64,000 nt of DNA, from positions 248,001 through 312,000 of the forward strand of contig NZ_MWQK01000005.1 of NCBI RefSeq assembly GCF_002210425.1, read 5' to 3'. The DNA is from Fibrobacter sp. UWB2 (lineage in GTDB: Bacteria; Fibrobacterota; Fibrobacteria; Fibrobacterales; Fibrobacteraceae). Positions 1 to 7,212 of this stretch are shown here, piece after piece. Under the pieces are notes generated by a model. The model did no database searches. It had not been told where the DNA came from and saw only the letters and a list, made by a program, of their open reading frames with translations. Position numbers and translations under genes: made by a program. Position 1 is the first letter of the stretch, and every line of letters begins with the position of its first letter.

Positions 1-556
1 ACGAGAGCACCGTTTCGGCAGGCCTGGAGCCTTTCGTGACAAAGTTGATTGCACCGCCAATACCGCGACCGCCAAACTTCGCCGGCACGCGGTCCTTGTA
101 GACTTCAATCTTTTCGACCTGATTCAAGTCGATTGTTCCCAAGTCAACCGCACCGCCCGACGCATCGTTCAACGGAATTCCGTCGATGCACACGACAATG
201 TTCTTTGCGGCTACCCCGCGGATGCTCACCGTCTGGAAACTCCCGACACCGCCCTGGCGGTAATACTGCACACCCGGGAGCGCGGCCAAGACTTCGGCCG
301 CCGAAAGCCCACGGCCTTCCCAAGCTTCGGGCTTGACTTCGGCATAGCTCGAAGACGCCTGCAAGGGCTTTTCAACATCCGTCGTCGTAAAAACCGACGA
401 CTCGCCTAAATCTTGAATGAATTCTTCGGAAAACGAAAAAGCGCTCGCCAACAGCACGCCCGCACAAACGCGAACGCCCAAACGACCGTAAACACTACGG
501 CATACAGTCAAACATCCACGCAAACGCGTGGCTATGCAAAGCGATGTCTTTCGCAC
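1..556 (-). CDS. TonB-dependent outer-membrane receptor, N-terminal part (probable cobalamin receptor)
   Basis: The reverse strand encodes the N-terminus of a TonB-dependent receptor that runs off the left edge of the window. The plug domain is clear: an 'AAEVLAALPGVQYYRQGG' stretch is followed by 'VSIRGVAAKNIVVCIDGIP' and by 'VEKIEVYKDRVPAKFGGRG', the usual order in the plug. Such receptors import scarce ligands across the outer membrane using TonB energy. A cobalamin riboswitch lies directly upstream, so I infer a BtuB-like role in vitamin B12 uptake. The frame is closed by a stop just before a GTG at 556, which gives an Arg-rich N-terminus and a hydrophobic signal peptide ending in an Ala/Ser-rich region. 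No in-frame ATG precedes the plug, so GTG (or a nearby TTG) is the likely start. Ligand identity is inferred from the riboswitch, not from the barrel, which is not visible. Confidence 0.85.
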   Translation of the reverse strand, partial: MRKTSLCIATRLRGCLTVCRSVYGRLGVRVCAGVLLASAFSFSEEFIQDLGESSVFTTTDVEKPLQASSSYAEVKPEAWEGRGLSAAEVLAALPGVQYYRQGGVGSFQTVSIRGVAAKNIVVCIDGIPLNDASGGAVDLGTIDLNQVEKIEVYKDRVPAKFGGRGIGGAINFVTKGSRPAETVLS

Positions 557-587
557 CGTTTAACAACCTATGGCGCAAGGCGCCCTT

Positions 588-765
588 TATGCCTTACAGT
601 TCTTCTGGCTCGGGGATCACTCTACTTCCAGCCCCTTCACACCCGCCTTGCGGCAAGCATTGGTTTATGCTGGTTTCGTCCACCCTTACAGCGGCGAGAC
701 CGTTCCCGGCTTTCACGGGATTCTCTTATATCGAATCTTTGGCGATACGATACAGCGTTTTACCG
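588..765 (-). promoter_or_regulatory. Cobalamin (B12) riboswitch upstream of the TonB receptor
   Basis: Read on the minus strand, the leader holds the hallmark blocks of the cobalamin riboswitch in the right order. Around 727-700 there is GAATCCCGTGAAAGCCGGGA, followed by ACGGTCTCGCCGCTGTAA, which matches the B12-box core. Near 620-595 there is a GAGCCAGAAGAACTG block, which corresponds to the conserved 3' GAGCCAGGAGACCTGCC element. In this class adenosylcobalamin or a related cobalamin binds the leader and shuts down the downstream gene. The position, ending about 35 bases before the TonB receptor start, fits control of translation or transcription of that receptor. Boundaries are approximate because I did not fold it. 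Confidence 0.9.
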
Positions 766-877
766 CATAAGGCATTTTCATTGCCAAATATAGTAATAAC
801 GGCAAGGGCATGTAACAAATATTTTTCAATTCTACCTTACAAACAATCTTTTATAGTTTCCCGAGAAAGAGGATTTT

Positions 878-1999
878 ATGAGAGCTTTATTAAGTTTAAC
901 AGAAAAATGTAACCTTAGATGCACCTATTGTTATTATAACGAGAGCCAAAACGAACGTTGCGCCGACATGAGCGACGAGGTCAGAGAAGCAAGCCTCCGT
1001 TACCTTTTAGACAAGACCATCGAATTTAAGCACGATTTTCTTTCAATCACATTCTTCGGAGGCGAGCCACTCCTAAGATTTGACGCTATTCAAAAAAGCG
1101 TTGATTTTCTCAAAGAACTTGTCGAAAGTCGCCGTTCTGAACATTCCAAAGGCTTTGCATTGATATTTGCCATAAACACGAATGGCACCTTATTAAATGA
1201 CGAAGTTCTCGAATATTTCAAAAAAGAAAAATTCTCAATATACGTATCAATCGACGGCCCTGCATCACGACACAACATTTCAAGACGAACCGTAAACAAC
1301 AAAGGGAGTTTCGAAGCTATAGCACCATTCATTCCCAAATTGGTCGAGCAAAATGCTTTCGTGATTTCAGTAATCAACCGGAACAATATTAAGGGATTAA
1401 CCGATTCTGTCAAATGGCTTAAAGCGCAAGGTTTTAATCAAGTTCAAAATGCAGTTGATTTCGACGGGCATTGGACTTCTGAAGACATGGATGTGCTTGC
1501 AGCTGAATATACCAAACTTGCAGAACTATGGTACAACCTTAAAAAAGAGAAAAGCGATTTTTACATACAAACAATACAGGACCATATTCTGCTCCACGCC
1601 CTCAATCTAAAGGTAAAACATTGCTCCTGCGACATTCTTAAGGGATCTATCGGCATTGCCACAAATGGAAATGTCTTTCCGTGTAGCAGATTCATTTCTA
1701 GCAAGCCCAATGCACCCTACTTACTAGGCAACGTTCTAGACAAAGAAGATCACATATACGACAGTCCCGCCGCTCAAGAAGTCTACAAGTTTCTCGAAAC
1801 CGAAAAAAAGGAATGCATCGGATGTGCAATCCAACATCGCTGCGCTGCACATGAATGTGGTTGTACCTCATTTTACACAACAGGAAGTCTATTTGGGGTT
1901 TCACCAGAAGTGTGCACCCACGAAAGAATTCTAAGCGCAATTTGCGATGAATTCGCCGTCAAGCTTCAAAATGAAGGTAAGGCGGAAGACATTCTATAA
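878..1999 (+). CDS. Radical SAM/SPASM peptide-maturase-like enzyme
   Basis: This 373-residue protein carries the radical SAM cluster motif CNLRCTYC at residues 11-18 (Cys 11, 15, 18) and a GGEP motif at 61-64. The C-terminal part is a SPASM domain with many cysteines (249, 251, 269, 313, 316, 322, 327, 329, 346), including the 'GNVFPCSRF' and 'CIGCAIQHRC' segments that ligate auxiliary iron-sulfur clusters. SPASM enzymes of this size usually modify a ribosomally made peptide or protein by radical chemistry. A 74-codon gene begins 31 bases downstream behind a strong AGGAGA site and is the natural candidate substrate. An AGAGGA ribosome-binding site precedes the ATG. Anaerobic sulfatase-maturating enzymes share this fold, but no sulfatase is nearby. 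Family membership is confident; the substrate is inferred. Confidence 0.9.
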   Translation: MRALLSLTEKCNLRCTYCYYNESQNERCADMSDEVREASLRYLLDKTIEFKHDFLSITFFGGEPLLRFDAIQKSVDFLKELVESRRSEHSKGFALIFAINTNGTLLNDEVLEYFKKEKFSIYVSIDGPASRHNISRRTVNNKGSFEAIAPFIPKLVEQNAFVISVINRNNIKGLTDSVKWLKAQGFNQVQNAVDFDGHWTSEDMDVLAAEYTKLAELWYNLKKEKSDFYIQTIQDHILLHALNLKVKHCSCDILKGSIGIATNGNVFPCSRFISSKPNAPYLLGNVLDKEDHIYDSPAAQEVYKFLETEKKECIGCAIQHRCAAHECGCTSFYTTGSLFGVSPEVCTHERILSAICDEFAVKLQNEGKAEDIL

Positions 2000-2030
2000 A
2001 ATCTATTCACCTATACAACAAGGAGATAAA

Positions 2031-2255
2031 ATGGATAAGAAAGAAATCAGCATCAACAAAGTCACCGCTGCAGCCGATTTGAAAAAATTGAATACAGCCG
2101 ACGTCAATAGCCGCATCAAGCCGTTAGACGGCGACATTGCTCCGGGGTACATTCCGAAAGAACCGAAGGAACCCATCATCGATCCAAAGATAACAACCGG
2201 TGGCAAAACTCATCTGAGAGACGTAATCAAAGACAAGAACATTGGCAGAAGATAA
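2031..2255 (+). CDS. Small peptide, candidate radical SAM substrate (RiPP precursor)
   Basis: The gene encodes 74 residues and has an AGGAGA site five bases upstream of its ATG. It follows the radical SAM gene by 31 bases on the same strand, so the two are probably co-transcribed. The product has no Cys, Trp or Phe and a single Tyr at position 40. It is rich in charged residues, contains a Pro/Lys/Glu stretch (PKEPKEP at 42-48), a Gly-Gly at 57-58 and a basic C-terminus ending GRR. I do not recognise the family. The size, position and low-complexity charged composition are typical of precursor peptides, with a helical-looking leader at residues 1-30 and a possible core after it. The lack of Cys argues against a sactipeptide or ranthipeptide; a carbon-carbon or carbon-oxygen link or an epimerisation would remain possible. 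It ends two bases from the convergent EamA gene. Confidence 0.7.
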   Translation: MDKKEISINKVTAAADLKKLNTADVNSRIKPLDGDIAPGYIPKEPKEPIIDPKITTGGKTHLRDVIKDKNIGRR

Positions 2256-2257
2256 TT

Positions 2258-3181
2258 TTACTTTTTCCATTCCGCGAGCACCATGCCCGCAACAATGGCC
2301 GCTGCCCCCATAAGGGCGACGGCCGTTATTTTTTCGCCAAGCGCAATCACCGCTGTAATAATCGTCACGAGTGGAATTGCGTATATGTAATTGCTCGCCA
2401 AAACCGTCCCAAGTTGCTTTAAAACTTTATTCCAAATCAAGTAGCCAAACAGCGACGAGAAAACCGTGAGGCAAAGGAAGTTGAGCGACACGACAGGTTC
2501 CGCAAAGTTCTGCCACGGGACAGACTTATCCGTTTCGCCAAGCATAATGATTATTGACGAGAGCGCGCCATAGAAAAACATCTTTCGCGTGATAAACAAC
2601 GTAGAATATTTTCCGTTGAGGGGCCGGACAATCAAGGAATAAATCGTCCACATGCATGCCGAACTGAACGCGAGCAAATCGCCAACCGGCGAAAGCTTCA
2701 GAATAAACTTTCCATTCAACACAACAAGCACCATCCCGATAAACGTAATCACGCACCCGAAAATTTGCCGTTTGCAAAGGCGTTCGCTTTTGTAAATGAG
2801 CCCGCCAAAAATCATCGTCAAAAGCGGATTCGTGCAGACAATCAACGAGACATTGCTCGACGGTGAAATCGTGAGCGCCGTATTCTCCGCCCAAAAGTAA
2901 AACGTGCACCCCGTGAGTCCGCACAAGCACAGAATCAACTCGTGCTTCCAGTTTTCGCAACGGAATTGTTTATGCGTCATAGCAAGCAGCAGCAAGTACG
3001 TCACCGTAAAGCGCAACGTAAAAATCTGCACCGCCGAGAAACCGTGATTCAAAAGCACCTTCGTGCTCACAAAACTCGTGCCCCAAAATGCAATCGTCCC
3101 TATGGCAAGCAAATGCCAAAGAGCAAGACCGCGCGAAGCGTTTGCAGAAGATTCGAGAGCTTTAATCGGAACCGGTTTCAT
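2258..3181 (-). CDS. EamA/DMT-family transporter
   Basis: A 307-residue inner-membrane protein with about ten hydrophobic segments and an internal duplication typical of the drug/metabolite transporter (EamA) superfamily. The first repeat starts with 'IGTIAFWGTSFVSTKVLL', the classic start of an EamA domain; the second repeat begins near residue 170 with 'LLAFSSACMWTIYSLIV'. Members export amino acids, purines or other small metabolites, or import sugars, so the substrate cannot be named. I place the start at ATG 3181; the frame opens at a TTG nine bases earlier, with no convincing ribosome-binding site for either. The gene is convergent with the small peptide gene, leaving only two bases between stops, so a functional link with the radical SAM pair is possible but unsupported. 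Confidence 0.88.
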   Translation of the reverse strand: MKPVPIKALESSANASRGLALWHLLAIGTIAFWGTSFVSTKVLLNHGFSAVQIFTLRFTVTYLLLLAMTHKQFRCENWKHELILCLCGLTGCTFYFWAENTALTISPSSNVSLIVCTNPLLTMIFGGLIYKSERLCKRQIFGCVITFIGMVLVVLNGKFILKLSPVGDLLAFSSACMWTIYSLIVRPLNGKYSTLFITRKMFFYGALSSIIIMLGETDKSVPWQNFAEPVVSLNFLCLTVFSSLFGYLIWNKVLKQLGTVLASNYIYAIPLVTIITAVIALGEKITAVALMGAAAIVAGMVLAEWKK

Positions 3182-3212
3182 CAACCGCAAAGATAGTTTT
3201 TTTCTAAAGCCG

Positions 3213-4367
3213 TCAATCTATAACGGTTGGTTCCCCATATCGCACAGGTTCCACACGATTTACATCTTTATTCGATAAAAGACAATCAATCGTTTCTCTC
3301 GTAGCTGTGCTAAGAATGACAGATCGATCCAATGCGGCATCCTCGCCTTTGCAAGTTTTCACAATTTCTTTGCAAGCATCCATTGAGACATCTTCCCAGC
3401 AGCCGACAACAATTTCAAGAGACACATCTTCAACAACCCAATGCGCCCCCGTGTAATCAAATTCCAGCTTTGTCGTATCATCAACACTGAACGTGTTATA
3501 AAACCCTACAATCAAGGAATCCATGGTGGCCTTTTGAATATCGCGAGCCCCCTTCATAAAGCAAATGCCCATGTCCAAACTTTCGGTATGGAGAGCAGAA
3601 CAGCTTAGCGTTTCTACTCCGAAAGCTTCAAGAGATGCTCTTGCTTCTTTGTTCAACGAATAATCCGTAATAAGCCAAAAACGCCCTGCGGCTTGCGTCA
3701 TAAGGGAATCATCGCCAAATCTTTTGACCACCGTTTTCTGATCTCGGGATTCCCAGACAATGCCTTCCGCCACCGTTTCATCCGCATCAAATGAGTTGTA
3801 GAATTCGTTAATCCGTGAATCGATAGCACTCTTCTGGACATCTTTTTCCGCCTTCATAAGGCAAAGACACATGTACCCCAAATCATCTCGGGAGGGACCA
3901 TTATAGTCATACAGATAATACCGATAGCCTTCATAGCAACGTTGTCTGTAAATTCCAATATTTTCAAGGGATTCTGTTTCTTTTTGGTTTAGGGGATCCC
4001 TCATCACAAGCCAAAAACGCCCCGCGGCCTGAGTTTTAACAGAATCGATGTCAGACTTTTGGACAGCTGTTTTCTTGTCACCATTTCGAAAAACAATTCC
4101 TTCAAAACGAGATACCGATGAAGATGAAACAGCAGTACTAGATGTCCCCTCAACCTGACTACTTGAAGAAATCAAGTTTTCAGATGACAACGCATCACTC
4201 GAAGAAACCACACTGATCCCAGACATTTCGCTAGACGATTCGTTAAACGTTTCACTGCTAGAGGAAATCGCAACAAAAGCATCATTTATCGCAGCGGAGT
4301 CGTCACTACATGCGACAAGACAAAGTGCCAAAACACTTGAGCAAAAAATATTTCTCGAAAAGCGCAT
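3213..4367 (-). CDS. Ser-rich lipoprotein with a duplicated domain
   Basis: The start at 4367 has a GGGAG site and yields an N-terminus of Arg plus a hydrophobic stretch ending in the lipobox LVACSDD, so this is a Sec-exported lipoprotein. A Ser-rich spacer (clusters of SSSS) occupies roughly residues 35-85. Two homologous domains follow: each contains a 'TQAAGRFWL' core followed by a Leu/Asn-rich helix and a later 'Q+(A/S)xxDS' helix ending in 'FYN(S/T)F'. A C-terminal part has paired cysteines near 'CWEDVSMDACKEIVKTC'. I do not recognise the domain. The architecture (lipobox, Ser linker, repeated Cys-containing modules) is common among Fibrobacter surface proteins. An in-frame ATG lies 60 bases further upstream but gives a charged N-terminal extension ahead of the signal peptide. 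Confidence 0.8.
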   Translation of the reverse strand: MRFSRNIFCSSVLALCLVACSDDSAAINDAFVAISSSSETFNESSSEMSGISVVSSSDALSSENLISSSSQVEGTSSTAVSSSSVSRFEGIVFRNGDKKTAVQKSDIDSVKTQAAGRFWLVMRDPLNQKETESLENIGIYRQRCYEGYRYYLYDYNGPSRDDLGYMCLCLMKAEKDVQKSAIDSRINEFYNSFDADETVAEGIVWESRDQKTVVKRFGDDSLMTQAAGRFWLITDYSLNKEARASLEAFGVETLSCSALHTESLDMGICFMKGARDIQKATMDSLIVGFYNTFSVDDTTKLEFDYTGAHWVVEDVSLEIVVGCWEDVSMDACKEIVKTCKGEDAALDRSVILSTATRETIDCLLSNKDVNRVEPVRYGEPTVID

Positions 4368-4631
4368 TTTTCTCCCTTTCTTTGTTCTTAATTTACAAAA
4401 AAAACGCGAAACACGACATCTTTTCATAAAATAAACGGCATTAAAAACAAAAGAAGCTGTTCAAAATACATTTCACAGCTATAACGTTTTTCTATTACTA
4501 TCTATAACTTTTACCTAATTTAACCAATACTTTCTGTTTTTCCGCCATTTTTGGAAATCTTTTTACTAGACCACGTTATAGAATCTAACTATATTACACA
4601 ACATAAAAATTTTATAAAGGATTCTAAAAAA

Positions 4632-5909
4632 ATGTCCAAGATCGAAACTCTTTGCATTCAGGGCGGTTGGCAGCCGAAAAATGGCGAACCGCGCGTTCTC
4701 CCCATCTACCAGAGCACCACGTTCAAGTACGAAACCACCAACGACATGGCCGACTTGTTCGACCTGAAGGCTTCCGGCTACTTCTACACCCGTCTGCAGA
4801 ACCCGACCAACGACGCCGTCGCCAACAAGATCGCCGCTCTCGAAGGTGGTGTGGCTGCTATGCTCACGAGTTCCGGTCAGGCAGCAAACTTCTACGCCGT
4901 TTTCAACATCTGCGAATCCGGCGACCACTTCATCAGCACTTCCGCTATTTACGGTGGTACGAGCAACCTCTTCTCCGTCACCATGAAGAAGCTCGGCATC
5001 GAATGCACGTTCGTTGACCAGGACGCTTCCGACGAAGAAATCGAAAAGGCTTTCCGCCCGAACACTAAGTGCGTCTTCGGCGAAACCGTCGCAAACCCGG
5101 CAGGCAAGGTCTTGGACCTCAAGCGCTTTGCTGATCTCGCCCACAAGCACGGCGTTCCGATGATCGTCGACAACACCTTCCCGACCCCGATTCTCTGCCG
5201 TCCGATTGAATTCGGCGTTGACATCGTGACCCACTCCACGACCAAGTACATGGATGGCCACGCCATGGCAGTCGGTGGCTGCATTGTCGATAGCGGCAAC
5301 TTCGACTGGGAAGCAAACCACGACCGTTTCAAGGGCCTCACCGAACCGGATCCGAGCTACCACGGCCTCGCCTATACGAAGGCTTTCGGCAAGGGCGCTT
5401 ACATCACGAAGGCAACCGCACAGCTCATGCGCGACTTCGGTTCTATCCAGTCTCCGCAGAACGCATTCCTTCTGAACGTCGGTCTCGAAACTTTGCACCT
5501 CCGCATGCCGCGCCACTGCGAAAACGCTCTCGCTTGCGCTAAGTTCCTCAAGAACCACCCGAAGGTCGCTTGGGTCAACTACGCTGGTCTCGAAGGCGAC
5601 AAGTACTATGAACTCGCCCAGAAGCAGTTCAAGGGCGGCCTCCCGTGCGGCGTTCTCACGTTCGGCATCAAGGGCGGTCGTGAAAAGTCCATCCAGTTCA
5701 TGGATAGTCTCAAGATGATCTGCATCGTGACCCACGTGGCCGACGCCCGTAGCTGCGTGCTGCACCCGGCAAGCCATACGCACCGTCAGCTCACCGACGA
5801 ACAGCTCATCGAAGCAGGCGTTGCACCGGACCTCATCCGTTTCAGCGTCGGTATCGAAAATGTCGAAGACATTATCGCCGACCTCACGCAGGCACTTGAA
5901 AAAGTGTAA
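4632..5909 (+). CDS. metY: O-acetylhomoserine sulfhydrylase (Cys/Met metabolism PLP enzyme)
   Basis: A 425-residue pyridoxal-phosphate enzyme of the Cys/Met metabolism family. The PLP Schiff-base lysine sits in 'THSTTKYMDGH' (Lys205), the pyridine-nitrogen aspartate in 'MIVDNTFPTP' (Asp180), and the N-terminus 'GGWQPKNGEPRVLPIYQSTT' resembles MetY enzymes that make homocysteine from O-acetylhomoserine and sulfide. Homocysteine is then the substrate of the MetH encoded at 45596, so both steps of methionine synthesis are in this window. An AAAGGA site lies upstream of ATG 4632. A second in-frame ATG 81 bases earlier would add a non-conserved tail. A strong terminator follows. Cystathionine gamma-synthase and methionine gamma-lyase are close relatives and cannot be fully excluded. 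Confidence 0.9.
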   Translation: MSKIETLCIQGGWQPKNGEPRVLPIYQSTTFKYETTNDMADLFDLKASGYFYTRLQNPTNDAVANKIAALEGGVAAMLTSSGQAANFYAVFNICESGDHFISTSAIYGGTSNLFSVTMKKLGIECTFVDQDASDEEIEKAFRPNTKCVFGETVANPAGKVLDLKRFADLAHKHGVPMIVDNTFPTPILCRPIEFGVDIVTHSTTKYMDGHAMAVGGCIVDSGNFDWEANHDRFKGLTEPDPSYHGLAYTKAFGKGAYITKATAQLMRDFGSIQSPQNAFLLNVGLETLHLRMPRHCENALACAKFLKNHPKVAWVNYAGLEGDKYYELAQKQFKGGLPCGVLTFGIKGGREKSIQFMDSLKMICIVTHVADARSCVLHPASHTHRQLTDEQLIEAGVAPDLIRFSVGIENVEDIIADLTQALEKV

Positions 5910-5948
5910 TCTGCAACTGAGAAATCTGCGATTTCACAAGTAAATTCT

Positions 5949-5980
5949 GCACGGCACCGTAAAAACGGTGCCGTGTTTTT
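5949..5980 (+). terminator. Rho-independent terminator after metY
   Basis: A perfect 11-bp stem (CACGGCACCGT at 5950-5960 with ACGGTGCCGTG at 5965-5975) with a four-base A loop is followed by TTTTT. It lies 40 bases after the metY stop and before the BASS transporter gene. Confidence 0.92.
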
Positions 5981-6041
5981 ATTACCTAGCCACACCCCGC
6001 GTATATGCCTATATTTAAGCCACACAAAGAAGGATACAATC

Positions 6042-7040
6042 ATGCTTAATTTAATCAAGGCTGTTAGCCGCTTTTTATCGACATACACATCGCTTTTCGT
6101 CATCGCATGTGCAGTCATCGCATTTTTCATCCCCACGCTTTTTGGCTGGGTTCACGGCAACACAAGCTCGATTATTCTCGGCATCATCATGCTCAGCATG
6201 GGCCTTACCATTACCATGGACGATGTCCGCAACTTGATGAAACGTCCTGGCGACATTTTCCTCGGCGCCGTCGCGCAATACACCATCATGCCGCTCGTCG
6301 CATTCACGCTCACGAAGCTCTTTGGACTTGACCCGTATTTGGCCATCGGCATCATTCTCGTCGGTTGCTGCCCGGGCGGCGTTTCAAGCAACGTTATGAG
6401 CTTCTTGGCTAAAGGCGACGTGACCTACTCCGTAAGCATGACCATGGCAAGCACACTTCTCGCTCCGCTCATGACCCCGCTTTTGGTCCTTTGGCTTGCA
6501 GACACAAGCATCGAAGTGAACGCCGTCGGCATGTTCCTCAACATCCTTTATGTGACCGTGTTCCCGATTGCAATCGGCTTCACCTGCAACTACTTCTTCG
6601 GCAAGCGCGCTGGCTTCAAGGAATTCCAGGCAAACATGCCCGCCGTGAGCGTTATCGGCCTTGCGTTAATCGTCGGTGGCGTTATCGTGACCGTCCGCCC
6701 GCAGCTTTTCGCGAACGGCGTTGGCCTTATCGCGCTCATCCTCGCTGTGGTGTTTTTGCATAACGGCCTCGGTTACGTGCTCGGCTACAATGTCGGTCGT
6801 TTGTTCAAATTCAACACCGCCAAGAAGCGCACCATCTCCATTGAAGTCGGCGTGCAGAATGCAGGCATGGCAACAGTCCTCGCCGGAGCATTCTTCGCCA
6901 ACCCGGAGAATCTCGCGCTTCACCCGGAAGCCGCCCTCTGTGTCGTTCCATGCGCCATCAGCTGCGCCTACCATTCCATCAGCGGCACAATCCTCGCCGG
7001 CATCTACGCCCACATGGATAAGAAGAAAGTCAAAGCTTAA
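6042..7040 (+). CDS. Bile acid:sodium symporter family (BASS) transporter
   Basis: A 332-residue, strongly hydrophobic protein with nine to ten membrane segments. The N-terminal 'GIIMLSMGLTITMDDVRNLMKRP' type signature, the 'VGCCPGGVSSNVMSFLAKGD' segment and the late 'SIEVGVQNAGMATVLA' motif are the conserved ion and substrate binding elements of the SBF/BASS family. These inner-membrane proteins couple sodium entry to uptake of organic anions such as pyruvate, pantothenate or bile acids; in a rumen-type bacterium the substrate is more likely a carboxylate than a bile acid, but this is inference. ATG 6042 has an AAGGA site. The gene stands alone between two terminators and so is probably its own transcription unit. 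Confidence 0.92.
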   Translation: MLNLIKAVSRFLSTYTSLFVIACAVIAFFIPTLFGWVHGNTSSIILGIIMLSMGLTITMDDVRNLMKRPGDIFLGAVAQYTIMPLVAFTLTKLFGLDPYLAIGIILVGCCPGGVSSNVMSFLAKGDVTYSVSMTMASTLLAPLMTPLLVLWLADTSIEVNAVGMFLNILYVTVFPIAIGFTCNYFFGKRAGFKEFQANMPAVSVIGLALIVGGVIVTVRPQLFANGVGLIALILAVVFLHNGLGYVLGYNVGRLFKFNTAKKRTISIEVGVQNAGMATVLAGAFFANPENLALHPEAALCVVPCAISCAYHSISGTILAGIYAHMDKKKVKA

Positions 7041-7068
7041 TAGCGTTCGATAACGACAAATCATTTGA

Positions 7069-7099
7069 AAAGGGCGGCCCTTTCGAGCCGCCCTTTGTT
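7069..7099. terminator. Bidirectional Rho-independent terminator
   Basis: A 10-bp perfect stem, AAAGGGCGGC at 7069-7078 with GCCGCCCTTT at 7087-7096, has A residues on the left and T residues on the right. It can end the BASS gene on the plus strand and the AspT-like gene on the minus strand. Confidence 0.85.
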
Positions 7100-7122
7100 A
7101 TGACCAGGAAAACCAAAAACAG

Positions 7123-7212
7123 TTATCGTGCCGCGCGCATCTTGATATACATTCCGCTGCGATTCTCGACACGTTTCTCGCAACGCATCTTGAGAAGCAT
7201 CTTGCCAACGTT
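7123..7212 (-). other. In-frame 29-codon open extension after the TAG stop of the exchanger gene
   Basis: Directly after the TAG stop of the AspT-like gene the same frame stays open for 29 codons and then ends at TAA. The translation is basic and Met-rich and begins NVGKMLLKMRCEKRVENR. It could be a suppressed stop, a tiny independent peptide starting at the internal ATG, or the remnant of a longer C-terminus or another gene. No ribosome-binding site is evident before the ATG. Confidence 0.3.

Noticed and set aside
544-912. Plus-strand open frames over the leader region
   Set aside because: They overlap the conserved riboswitch on the minus strand and have no coding character.
4368-4631. A SAM-type riboswitch ahead of metY
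   Set aside because: The region is AT-rich and has no conserved S-box pattern.
4566-5783. A 405-codon open frame on the minus strand opposite metY
   Set aside because: It is antisense to a clearly conserved PLP enzyme and has no domain or ribosome-binding site.
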